A stretch of DNA of 10,010 nt from an uncultured Eubacteriales bacterium. GTDB taxonomy: Bacteria > Bacillota > Clostridia > Oscillospirales > CAG-272. Numbering within the stretch: position 1 is the stretch's first letter; the number at the start of each line of letters is the position of its first letter. The notes beneath the pieces were generated by a model. That model saw only the letters and a list, made by a program, of their open reading frames with translations, ran no database searches and had not been told where the DNA came from. Made by a program: the position numbers and the translations under genes. The stretch lies in assembly GCA_902462015.1 (NCBI GenBank), contig CABPZV010000076.1, positions 1 through 10,010 of the forward strand, written 5' to 3'. Below, one piece after another: positions 1 through 6,653 of the stretch.

Positions 1-285
1 AAGCCCTGCAGCCGCAGACATCTCAATAACTCCGGTTCCGTTCGGCGAAATCCCGTAAAATGAATCAATACATTCTCCAAAAGGACCGCTGACAGTCCTG
101 CGGACTATATTATCGCCGCAAAGAGCCGACACGGTTCCTTCGCCTCCGTCGGCAACCGGAATTTTTACAGTTTTGATTTTATTGTCTGCCGATTTGATCC
201 CTGCCTCTATAGCATCACAAACCTGAGACGCAGAAAGAGTTCCCTTAAAAGAATCGGGCGCAATGATTACAAGCTTATCTTCCAT
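1..285 (-). CDS. Glycerate kinase, N-terminal part (truncated by window edge)
   Basis: Reading leftward from the ATG at 285-283, 95 codons stay open to the window edge. The protein begins MEDKLVIIAPDSFKGTLSA and continues with a VADGGEGT block at about residues 46-53 and GTGVIEMSAAAGL at the cut end. These are hallmark N-terminal motifs of the glycerate kinase family (GarK/GlxK type), which phosphorylates D-glycerate with ATP, normally to 2-phosphoglycerate, in the cytoplasm. Family members are about 370-390 residues long, so roughly a quarter is visible. An AGAAGGA ribosome site lies about 10 bases before the ATG. It sits 126 bp downstream of tmcAL on the same strand; the two may share a transcript, but the AT-rich gap could also hold its own promoter. 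Family assignment is firm; product position (2- versus 3-phosphoglycerate) cannot be settled from this fragment. Confidence 0.9.
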   Translation of the reverse strand, partial: MEDKLVIIAPDSFKGTLSASQVCDAIEAGIKSADNKIKTVKIPVADGGEGTVSALCGDNIVRRTVSGPFGECIDSFYGISPNGTGVIEMSAAAGL

Positions 286-411
286 AAATATAAAATTCCT
301 TCTAATTTTTGTTTTTTCTGTTTTCTTCTCATTTTACAGGCAATATTCAGTCAAGCTGTGACTTGTTTTTTATTTTTAAATAAATTTCACAAAGTTCTTA
401 TCCTTTGCCAT

Positions 412-1572
412 TTATGTCTCCACATACGGATGCTTTGTAATAAAATATCCGGGGAAATAGCCTGCGGCAAGCGCGTACAGCTTGTCTGCGCATCTCTCGT
501 ATTCGCCGATTCCATCAAGTCTGCGGTCGGACTGAGACAGCGCGATAAAAGGAATGTCACACCGTCCGCGGAACGAGGCCAAAAATTTCCGTCCTGCGGA
601 AGACAAACCAAGAACAATTGTATAGTCCGGTATTTTTCTCAGCTCCGCAGATGTAACTCCAAAAAGATTATGCAGAAGCACACGACGAAGTCTCGCATCG
701 GTATATTTTTTTGTAGCAGCTTTCCCTATAAGCTCAGCAAATCCGCTGCTTCTGTCCGCCGCCTTACGAAATCTGTAAAAAAGATCCTCGGTCATTCCGT
801 CGGTATGTCTTTCCTGAATACCGCTCAACATCAGACGAAGATAAATTGCCTGATATATTCGTTCTGTAGATACAGCGGTATATCCGTCTATAAGCCGCAT
901 AACCTGATCCGGACATATTTCGGAAAGAGCTTTCATATTACGCGACATAAAGAAAACACGCGACGCAGAAGCTGTTTCATCTCCTACGCGTTTTACCGTA
1001 TAAGGGATAATTTTATGAAATGTATCCAATTCCGAGAGCGCCTTTATGTACTCTGCGCCGAGTATATCGTTAGGAAGGCGCGGCATATTTTCACCAAAGC
1101 ATTCTCTGAAAATTCTGTCGCGCATTCTGATGTCGGATTCGCTTCTGTCTGTCTTTCTGATTCTTTCGCTTCCGATGGCGGAAATATATCTGTCGTCTAA
1201 AAGACATTCTGCCGTCTTAACAAGCTTCGATAAATCTCCGCTTTCACTTCCGAAACAAAGCCTAAACTCTATGCCGGGCAGTCCGGAAGCGATAGCTGAA
1301 TAAAGTCCGACTGCGCCTCGGGAAAAGTATTCTGCACTTCCGCAGCTCCACGGATAAGGAAGCTCAAGCACAATATCTGCCCCGCAGCGAATCGCAGCCT
1401 CCGCACGCACATATTTATCGATGACCGCAAGCTCTCCTCTCTGAACATAATTCCCACTCATTATTACAAGCCTAAGAGTATCATCTCCGTCATGTTCTCT
1501 TATATATTCGAGCTGTCTTATATGTCCGTTATGAAAAAGGTTGTATTCGGCTATAACAGCTGTTACTTTCAT
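412..1572 (-). CDS. tmcAL: tRNA(Met) cytidine acetate ligase (YlbM/TmcAL family)
   Basis: This 386-residue cytoplasmic protein starts MKVTAVIAEYNLFHNGH, with the nucleotidyltransferase HxGH motif at residues 14-17. SGNYVQRGE follows at 39-47 and a VLELPYPW block near 68-75, all signatures of the HIGH-nucleotidyltransferase family of TmcAL/YlbM. Characterised members activate acetate with ATP and form N4-acetylcytidine at wobble position 34 of elongator tRNA-Met. Length is slightly below the roughly 400-415 residues usual for the family, with a normal C-terminal domain. The open frame extends 23 codons further upstream to 1641, but that extension runs through a 17-bp inverted repeat and matches no family N-terminus. 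The ATG at 1572 has a GGGAG site about 8 bases upstream, so I chose it. It diverges from ackA and is followed on the same strand by glycerate kinase. Identity is confident by motif recognition; no tRNA contacts were tested. Confidence 0.93.
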   Translation of the reverse strand: MKVTAVIAEYNLFHNGHIRQLEYIREHDGDDTLRLVIMSGNYVQRGELAVIDKYVRAEAAIRCGADIVLELPYPWSCGSAEYFSRGAVGLYSAIASGLPGIEFRLCFGSESGDLSKLVKTAECLLDDRYISAIGSERIRKTDRSESDIRMRDRIFRECFGENMPRLPNDILGAEYIKALSELDTFHKIIPYTVKRVGDETASASRVFFMSRNMKALSEICPDQVMRLIDGYTAVSTERIYQAIYLRLMLSGIQERHTDGMTEDLFYRFRKAADRSSGFAELIGKAATKKYTDARLRRVLLHNLFGVTSAELRKIPDYTIVLGLSSAGRKFLASFRGRCDIPFIALSQSDRRLDGIGEYERCADKLYALAAGYFPGYFITKHPYVET

Positions 1573-1591
1573 AAAAATACTCCCTGCCGTC

Positions 1592-1603
1592 TGAGCCGGC
1601 TCA
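1592..1603. promoter_or_regulatory. 12-bp perfect palindrome TGAGCCGGCTCA in tmcAL leader
   Basis: The GC-rich palindrome TGAGCCGGCTCA stands out in an AT-rich region, just upstream of the tmcAL ribosome site on the minus strand. It could be a protein-binding site or a small hairpin near the start of the tmcAL mRNA. The symmetry is seen directly; any function is inference. Confidence 0.3.
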
Positions 1604-1606
1604 AAT

Positions 1607-1650
1607 AGCTTAGAAATGTTAAATAATAAAATTTTTAACATTTCTAAGCT
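1607..1650. repeat. Perfect 17-bp inverted repeat with 10-bp loop
   Basis: AGCTTAGAAATGTTAAA at 1607-1623 is matched exactly by its reverse complement at 1634-1650, with a 10-base AT-rich centre. The element lies between the divergent tmcAL and ackA genes, about 35 bases upstream of the tmcAL ATG and about 40 bases upstream of the ackA -35. It could be a large operator, a hairpin at the 5' end of the tmcAL transcript, or a terminator-like barrier between divergent transcripts. On the plus strand, a T-rich stretch begins 11 bases after the second arm, too far for a classic terminator. The sequence fact is certain; its role is unknown. Confidence 0.6.
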
Positions 1651-1688
1651 TTATACAAACATTTTTTTAGAAAAATCTCAAAAAAATG

Positions 1689-1717
1689 TTGAAATAATCT
1701 GCTTTATGATATATAAT
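1689..1717 (+). promoter_or_regulatory. Sigma-A promoter of ackA
   Basis: TTGAAA at 1689-1694 and TATAAT at 1712-1717 are separated by exactly 17 bases. This matches 11 of 12 bases of the vegetative sigma-A consensus with the optimal spacer. Transcription would start near 1724, leaving a 5' leader of about 260 bases before ackA. No equally good promoter lies closer to ackA. The long leader could hold post-transcriptional control, or a second, weaker promoter may exist downstream. Confidence 0.72.
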
Positions 1718-1961
1718 AAATTGGTATTGAAATTTATTATTTGAACAATTTTTCGTAATCAGATTTCACTTCGTTTCCCAGTTTTTTAACAGATGGAAAA
1801 GCCCGTCATGAACTGCTAAAAAGCGAACAAATATCAAAGCTTGCCGCATTTTTTAACGGAAAAGTTTTTCCCTGCCGGAAAGAAGTACTTGTAAAAACGA
1901 AAAATTTTTGCCTAAGCTACTCTATTACCGCAAATCAGATTGAATTCGGATAGCGGACGGC

Positions 1962-1985
1962 AGAAAGGACATGGAAACAAAAATG
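1962..1985 (+). promoter_or_regulatory. ackA ribosome-binding region with two in-frame ATGs
   Basis: AGAAAGGA at 1962-1969 lies only one base before an ATG at 1971, too close for efficient initiation there. A second in-frame ATG at 1983 is 13 bases after that site and 7 bases after a minor GGA at 1973-1975. Starting at 1983 gives the family N-terminus MNVLVVNAGSSS and puts the conserved residues at the same numbers as in the archaeal reference enzyme. I therefore prefer 1983. Confidence 0.55.
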
Positions 1986-3203
1986 AACGTATTAGTAGTA
2001 AACGCAGGAAGCTCATCGCTTAAATATCAGCTTTTTGACACTTCCACAAATACCGTAAAAGCAAAAGGTATCTGTGAGAGAATCGGGATTGACGGCCGCA
2101 TCGAGCACCGCAAAGGTGAAGACGGAGAAAAAATCAAAAAAGACATTCCGATGTCTAATCATGCAGAAGCAACAAAGGTTGTAATCGAATACCTTACGGG
2201 TGCTGAGACCGGGGTGATTTCAGATATGAGCGAAATCGAGGCAGTCGGACACCGGGTCGTCCACGGAGGTCCGTACTTTTTTGAAAGCTGCCTCGTCACC
2301 GATGAGGTAATTGAAAAGCTGAGACTCTGCCATCCGTTTGCACCGCTCCATACGCCGGCACATCTTATGGGACTTGACGGATGCCGGGCTATAATGCCTA
2401 ATATTCCTCAAGTTCTCGTTTTTGATACTGCTTTTCATCAGACAATGCCGGAAAAAGCATATACGTATCCTATTTCCTCGGACATAGCTGAAAAATACAA
2501 AATACGCCGTTACGGTGCACACGGCACATCACACCGTTTCGTTTCGGAAGAGATGATTAAGCTGCTTGACATGCCGGTCGAAGAAACAAAAATAATCACT
2601 TGTCATATCGGAAACGGAGCTTCAATTTCTGCAGTTAAAGGCGGAAAATGCGTAGACACGTCCATGGGCTTTACACCTCTTGACGGCATCGAAATGGGAA
2701 CACGCTGCGGCTCTATCGACCCTGCAATCGTTACATTTATAATGAAGAATGAAGGTTACACTCCCGATGAAATGGACAATTACATGAACAAGAAATGCGG
2801 TTTTCTCGGAATTACCCGCGGATATTCATCTGACAGCAGAGATCTCGAAAAATCCATTGCCGAAGGCGATGAGCATAAGGCTGACGCAGTGAGAGCAACT
2901 TCTGTAATGGCATACCAGATTCAGAAGTATATCGGAGCCTACACTGCTGCCATGAACGGCCTTGACGCTATTGTCTTCACTGCAGGAATGGGAGAAAACA
3001 ACCCGGAACTCCGCGAGCGTGTGTGTACTAATATGGAGTATTTCGGAATCAAGCTTAACAAAGAGTTAAATGCCATAACGCATCACCAGTCCGACACGGT
3101 TGAGCTTTCAGCGCCCGACTCTAAGGTCAAAATTTATCTGATTCCTACAAACGAGGAGCTGATGATCGCACGCGATACAGAAAATATTGTCAATGCGCTC
3201 TGA
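1983..3203 (+). CDS. ackA: Acetate kinase
   Basis: AckA reversibly transfers phosphate between acetyl phosphate and ADP, yielding acetate and ATP at the end of fermentation. From the ATG at 1983 the protein is 406 residues, normal for the family. It carries NAGSSSLK at 7-14, VGHRVVHGG with R91, FDTAFH with D148, AHGTSH with H180, HIGNG with H208, GTRCGS with R241, a glycine-rich GMGENNPE block and a C-terminal TNEE. From memory these match the substrate and nucleotide ligands N7, R91, D148, H180, H208 and R241 of the Methanosarcina enzyme, so the active site looks intact. Starting at 1971 would shift every number by four. It diverges from tmcAL and has its own sigma-A promoter. A pta gene, a common neighbour in Clostridia, is absent from the window. 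Only a weak hairpin follows, so read-through into the isomerase gene is possible. Confidence 0.96.
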   Translation: MNVLVVNAGSSSLKYQLFDTSTNTVKAKGICERIGIDGRIEHRKGEDGEKIKKDIPMSNHAEATKVVIEYLTGAETGVISDMSEIEAVGHRVVHGGPYFFESCLVTDEVIEKLRLCHPFAPLHTPAHLMGLDGCRAIMPNIPQVLVFDTAFHQTMPEKAYTYPISSDIAEKYKIRRYGAHGTSHRFVSEEMIKLLDMPVEETKIITCHIGNGASISAVKGGKCVDTSMGFTPLDGIEMGTRCGSIDPAIVTFIMKNEGYTPDEMDNYMNKKCGFLGITRGYSSDSRDLEKSIAEGDEHKADAVRATSVMAYQIQKYIGAYTAAMNGLDAIVFTAGMGENNPELRERVCTNMEYFGIKLNKELNAITHHQSDTVELSAPDSKVKIYLIPTNEELMIARDTENIVNAL

Positions 3204-3220
3204 TAAAGGGCGCATGGGCT

Positions 3221-3254
3221 GCATATGCATTGCACATATGCCATATATATTTTT
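3221..3254 (+). terminator. Weak hairpin after ackA, possible terminator
   Basis: GCATATG (3221-3227) pairs with CATATGC (3235-3241) around a 7-base loop, and a T-run follows at 3250-3254. The stem is short and AU-rich and the T-run is eight bases away, so this would be a leaky terminator at best. A second hairpin, ATGCGC (3193-3198) with GCGCAT (3210-3215), spans the ackA stop but has no T-run on the plus strand. Confidence 0.28.
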
Positions 3255-3255
3255 A

Positions 3256-3284
3256 ATTATACTTTATACCACCGGCTTTGTCAA
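3256..3284 (-). promoter_or_regulatory. Perfect consensus sigma-A promoter, antisense toward ackA
   Basis: On the minus strand, TTGACA (3284-3279) is followed after exactly 17 bases by TATAAT (3261-3256), a 12/12 match to the vegetative consensus with the ideal spacer. Transcription would begin near 3249 and run into the 3' end of ackA in antisense. No minus-strand gene lies downstream until tmcAL, about 1.7 kb away. Inverted half-sites (TATACC at 3265-3270, GGTATA at 3293-3298) bracket the -35 and could bind a repressor. The match is seen directly; activity and purpose (antisense RNA, small RNA or fortuitous) are inference. Confidence 0.55.
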
Positions 3285-3341
3285 GTAAACCCGGTATACT
3301 AAAAACAACAAAACAATAACTATTACAAGGAGATAACTAAT

Positions 3342-4136
3342 ATGCTTAAAATTGGTGTGATGCCGTCCTCTTTCCGTATCCCATTCAAGGATGCCGTTAT
3401 AAAAGCCCGTGATATGGGAGCAAAGGGACTTCAGCCATATGTAACATCCGGAGAACTCGATCCTGACAATCTTTCATCCGATGACCGCCGTGACATATTA
3501 AAGTTTGTCCGGGAAAACGGTCTTTGCTTTTCTGCTCTTTGCGCCGACTTCGGTATGGATTTTTCAGCTTTCGGCGAAAACGACGCAGATATAAAGCGTA
3601 CAATGAAAATGATGGATCTCGCTGTTGATTTTGACACACACATTATTACAACTCATATCGGTCACGTTCCGGATGATGAAAACAGCACCGAATATAAAAA
3701 CATTTGCAAAACAATTGAAACTTTGGGCAAGTACGGAGATTCGATCGGAGTTTGTTTCGCAACCGAGACAGGACCTGAGAAGGCAATCAAGCTGCGCGGA
3801 ATTCTTGAAAAAACCGACACGAAGAGCGCAAAGGTAAATCTTGACCCGGCCAATTTTGTAATGCTCTGCGGTCAGGATCCGGTTGAGGCAGTACATATAC
3901 TTAAGGATTATATAGTACATACTCATGCAAAGGACGGAATTAAAACAGGACCGGACACATTTGAGGAGCTTCCTCTCGGTCAGGGAAACGTACCCTTCCC
4001 GGAATATTTAGCAGCTCTCCGTGATGAAGGATTTGACGGATTCCTGACAATCGAACGCGAATGCGGAAGCACCCCGGAAAAAGATATACAGCTTGCATTT
4101 GATTATCTTACACAGCAGCTCAAAAAGCTATACTAA
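3342..4136 (+). CDS. Sugar phosphate isomerase/epimerase, xylose-isomerase-like TIM barrel
   Basis: This 264-residue cytoplasmic protein has the xylose-isomerase-like (AP endonuclease 2 superfamily) TIM-barrel pattern. An N-terminal KIGVMPSSF strand is followed by a barrel with candidate divalent-metal ligands E142 (in TETGPE), D168 (NLDPANF), H193 or H195 (HTHAKDG) and E238 (LTIERECG). Relatives interconvert ketoses by 3-epimerisation or isomerise sugar phosphates and inositol-derived compounds. The substrate cannot be read from this sequence. An AAGGAG site ends nine bases before the ATG, making the start firm. It lies 138 bp after ackA and 93 bp before the GH36 gene on the same strand. I see no terminator in the second gap, so the two are probably co-transcribed, hinting at a role in sugar catabolism linked to galactosides. 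No good plus-strand promoter was found immediately upstream. Confidence 0.85.
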   Translation: MLKIGVMPSSFRIPFKDAVIKARDMGAKGLQPYVTSGELDPDNLSSDDRRDILKFVRENGLCFSALCADFGMDFSAFGENDADIKRTMKMMDLAVDFDTHIITTHIGHVPDDENSTEYKNICKTIETLGKYGDSIGVCFATETGPEKAIKLRGILEKTDTKSAKVNLDPANFVMLCGQDPVEAVHILKDYIVHTHAKDGIKTGPDTFEELPLGQGNVPFPEYLAALRDEGFDGFLTIERECGSTPEKDIQLAFDYLTQQLKKLY

Positions 4137-4229
4137 ATTATTCTGATAATCGATATTTTTAAGCGTAAATGATGCTTTCATAATTCTGTCAGTAAAATCT
4201 TGTAAAACTCTTATACGGAGAAAAATTTT

Positions 4230-6410
4230 ATGATAACGTTTGACGCTCAGAAAAGAATATTCAAGCTCGATACACCAAATTCAAGCTACGTTATAGGAAT
4301 ATTTGACGAAAACTATCTTTTGAATCTTTACTACGGCGAAAAAATTCCCGATGTAAATCTTTGGGCAAATGCTAAAAGACTAAAAAGCTCATCCTTCAGT
4401 CCGGCAAATCCGAATTTTAAAGACGAATATGCATCTGTAGACGTACTCCCGATGGAATACCCGACAAACGGCGCCGGCGATTTCAGAATCTCAGCGTTAA
4501 AAATTAAAAATTCAGACGGAAATTCCGTAACCGATATTCGCTATGTCAGCCACAAAATCTATGAGGGAAAGCCATCTATCGCCCCCTTACCTGCAATATA
4601 TTTAAATAATGACGGCGAAGCAGACACGCTGGAAATTCTCGCGGAGGATGCACTGACAGGTATAAAAATAACGCTTTTCTATACGGTATTCAACAATCTT
4701 GATGTAATTACAAAAAGCGTTAAGGCAAAAAATGAAGGAACTTCTTCCGTCTGTATTGAAAGAATTTTCAGCTCGTGTGTTGATTTCCCGGCGATGGATT
4801 TTGATCTTATCACCCTATATGGCAGACATGCAAAAGAAAGATGCCGCGAACAAAGAAGACTTGCACACGGAATTCAAGGAGTCGGCAGTAAAAGAGGTGT
4901 TTCAAGTCATAATCAAAACCCGTTTGCGGCCCTTCTCAGGCATGGAGCAGGTGAAGAACAGGGAGATGTTTACGGTTTCAATCTTGTCTACAGCGGTAAT
5001 TTTGAATTATCTGCCGAGTGCGACTATTCAGGTACTACAAGAATTATTATGGGAATCAATCCAGAGGATTTTTCGTGGCATCTCGACCCCGGTGAAAGTT
5101 TTCAGACTCCGGAAGCCGTTCTGGTTTATTCCTGCAAAGGTCTTGGAGGTATGAGCCGAACCTATCATAAGCTTTACAATAATAATCTTATAAGGGGTAA
5201 ATACAAACATGAGAAACGTCCCCTTCTCATCAACAGCTGGGAAGCTGCATTCTTTGATTTCAATGCCGACAAGCTTATTGAATTTGCAAAAAATGCAAAA
5301 GAGCTGGGAATTGAAATGCTTGTTATGGATGATGGCTGGTTTGGCAAGCGAAACGACGATACAAATTCTCTCGGAGATTGGTATGTCAATGAAGAAAAGC
5401 TGCCCGGCGGTCTCGGCACGCTCATTGACAAAGTAAATGAGTTGGGCATGAAATTCGGCATCTGGTATGAGCCCGAGATGATTTCCCCCGATTCAGAGCT
5501 GTTCAGAACACATCCCGACTGGTTTGTTCATGTTCCAGGCAGAGCTCCGTCAATTGCAAGAAATCAATATGTGCTTGACGTTTCAAGAGATGACGTACGA
5601 GATAATATTTTCAAACAAATGTCGGAGGTTCTCTCAAAATATAAAATCGATTATCTGAAATGGGACTTCAACAGAAACATTTCTGAGGCAGGATCGGCGC
5701 TTCTTCCGGCCGAAAGATCAAAAGAATTTTTCCATCGTTTCATTTTAGGTACTTACGACCTTATGGACCGTTTCACAAAAGCATTCCCGGATATTTTATT
5801 TGAAAACTGTTCAGGCGGAGGAGGAAGATTCGACCCCGGTATGCTCTATTATTCTCCACAGATATGGGCGAGCGACAATACAGACCCGATTGAACGCCTT
5901 ACAATTCAGTTCGGTACTTCTTTATGTTATCCTGCTCAGACTGTGGGAGCTCATGTTTCGGCAAACGGCAGAACCGGCTACGAAACAAAAGGCAACGTCG
6001 CACAATGGGGTACCTTCGGATATGAGCTCGACCCTACAAAATTAACGGACAGCGAAAAAGAGATTATAAAAAAACAGGTGTCAGATTACCATAAATATTA
6101 CGCCCTGACTCATTACGGCGATCTCTACAGAATAATCGACCCGTATTTTGATCAATTTCGCTGTGCATGGGGGCTCGTTGCGCCCGATAAGTCTGAGGCT
6201 CTTTTCACCGCTGTAATAATGAGAAAAATTGAAAGCGGATTATTCATTCTGAAATTAGCAGGTCTTGACAAGAATAAATTCTATAAGAATGAATCGGACG
6301 GCGAAATTTATTCCGGTGCACTGCTGATGAATTCTGGAATTAATATCTCGGACGCCGCATGTAATGACGGAGACAGTATACAAATTTATCTTACCGAATA
6401 CAAAAGCTAA
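4230..6410 (+). CDS. Alpha-galactosidase, GH36 (AgaA/AgaB type)
   Basis: This 726-residue enzyme is full length for the GH36 bacterial subgroup (about 730). An N-terminal beta-sandwich (about 1-320) contains the GIQGVGSKRGVSSH block. The (beta/alpha)8 domain then shows NSWEAAFFDF, the substrate-binding acidic pair D367-D368 in MDDGWF, nucleophile D479 in LKWDFNRN, ENCSGGGGRFD, and acid/base D549 in WASDNTDP. A short C-terminal beta domain follows. Spacing matches the characterised Geobacillus enzyme, whose pair is D478 and D548 as I recall. It should hydrolyse terminal alpha-1,6-galactose from melibiose, raffinose and stachyose. No signal peptide is present, so it acts on imported oligosaccharides; no transporter or galactokinase lies in the window. 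A GGAG site ends nine bases before the ATG. It is probably co-transcribed with the isomerase and ends before a strong bidirectional terminator. Confidence 0.95.
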   Translation: MITFDAQKRIFKLDTPNSSYVIGIFDENYLLNLYYGEKIPDVNLWANAKRLKSSSFSPANPNFKDEYASVDVLPMEYPTNGAGDFRISALKIKNSDGNSVTDIRYVSHKIYEGKPSIAPLPAIYLNNDGEADTLEILAEDALTGIKITLFYTVFNNLDVITKSVKAKNEGTSSVCIERIFSSCVDFPAMDFDLITLYGRHAKERCREQRRLAHGIQGVGSKRGVSSHNQNPFAALLRHGAGEEQGDVYGFNLVYSGNFELSAECDYSGTTRIIMGINPEDFSWHLDPGESFQTPEAVLVYSCKGLGGMSRTYHKLYNNNLIRGKYKHEKRPLLINSWEAAFFDFNADKLIEFAKNAKELGIEMLVMDDGWFGKRNDDTNSLGDWYVNEEKLPGGLGTLIDKVNELGMKFGIWYEPEMISPDSELFRTHPDWFVHVPGRAPSIARNQYVLDVSRDDVRDNIFKQMSEVLSKYKIDYLKWDFNRNISEAGSALLPAERSKEFFHRFILGTYDLMDRFTKAFPDILFENCSGGGGRFDPGMLYYSPQIWASDNTDPIERLTIQFGTSLCYPAQTVGAHVSANGRTGYETKGNVAQWGTFGYELDPTKLTDSEKEIIKKQVSDYHKYYALTHYGDLYRIIDPYFDQFRCAWGLVAPDKSEALFTAVIMRKIESGLFILKLAGLDKNKFYKNESDGEIYSGALLMNSGINISDAACNDGDSIQIYLTEYKS

Positions 6411-6653
6411 AAATCAGCAAATTCAATATTTGCAATACCCGGTCACAAGGCGTTTTCACTTATACCCCTAAAATGTAGCTATTGCATGTTATAAAAAAAT
6501 ACGAACAATTTATTTATGCGGCAATAACAATAAAATCCAGAGATGCGCTAAGCATACTCTGGATTTTTGTTTCTTTTGTGTTGGGCTTTTTCCTACATTC
6601 TCAGCTTGCGGCAGCCACAATTTATTTCTTTCAGATCAGTCATACACACCGTC
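6411..6653. other. Convergent intergenic region between GH36 and GH13 genes
   Basis: The 243-bp gap lies between two genes that end toward each other. Its clear content is the terminator hairpin at 6532-6567. A minor hairpin, GCAAAT (6417-6422) with ATTTGC (6428-6433), has no T-run. An open frame from a TTG at 6482 runs straight through the terminator and into the GH13 gene in antisense, so I do not regard it as a gene. Confidence 0.6.
6532..6569. terminator. Bidirectional Rho-independent terminator
   Basis: AAAATCCAGAG (6532-6542) pairs perfectly with CTCTGGATTTT (6557-6567), and an inner ATGC/GCAT (6543-6546, 6552-6555) extends the stem past a single bulged A around a GCTAA loop. On the plus strand the tail is T-rich (GATTTTTGTTTCTTTT), ending the GH36 transcript. 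On the minus strand the tail is also T-rich (TTTTATTGTTATTG), ending the GH13 transcript. This placement between convergent genes is typical of a shared terminator. Confidence 0.88.

Larger units (their letters stand above)
1573..1982. other. Divergent intergenic region between tmcAL and ackA
   Basis: This 410-bp gap holds both divergent start regions. From left to right it contains the tmcAL ribosome site, a 12-bp palindrome (1592-1603), a perfect 17-bp inverted repeat (1607-1650), AT-rich tracts, the ackA promoter (1689-1717), and an ackA leader of about 250 bases. A possible tmcAL minus-strand -10 (TATAAA, 1655-1650) touches the inverted repeat, but I see no good -35 at the right distance. 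The leader contains a plus-strand stretch without stops from 1759 to 1950 (64 codons), but it has no ATG, GTG or TTG start. I see no recognised riboswitch fold. Confidence 0.7.

Noticed and set aside
349..372. Hairpin AGTCA/TGACT followed by a T-run on the plus strand
   Set aside because: The stem is five base pairs and no plus-strand gene precedes it; on the minus strand, where the genes run, it has no T-rich tail.
358..1200. Long plus-strand open frame of 280 codons
   Set aside because: It lies antisense to tmcAL, which has full family motifs; the plus-strand translation is rich in Arg, Ser and Cys with no recognisable domain, as expected of a shadow frame.
1789..1818. Eight-residue leader peptide frame MEKPVMNC in the ackA leader
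   Set aside because: No ribosome site precedes the ATG and there is no attenuator-type hairpin with a T-run after it.
3265..3298. Invertible promoter switch suggested by TATACC/GGTATA inverted repeats
   Set aside because: The repeats are six bases and lie within and just upstream of the promoter rather than flanking it, and no invertase gene is in the window.
4160..4175. Possible CcpA-type cre site ahead of the GH36 gene (TTTAAGCGTAAATG)
   Set aside because: Only the central AAnCG core fits the consensus; the outer positions and symmetry do not match.
4732..5154. Second open frame of 140 codons inside the GH36 gene, suggesting a frameshift
   Set aside because: The main frame keeps all GH36 motifs without a break across this stretch; the second frame has no recognisable domain.
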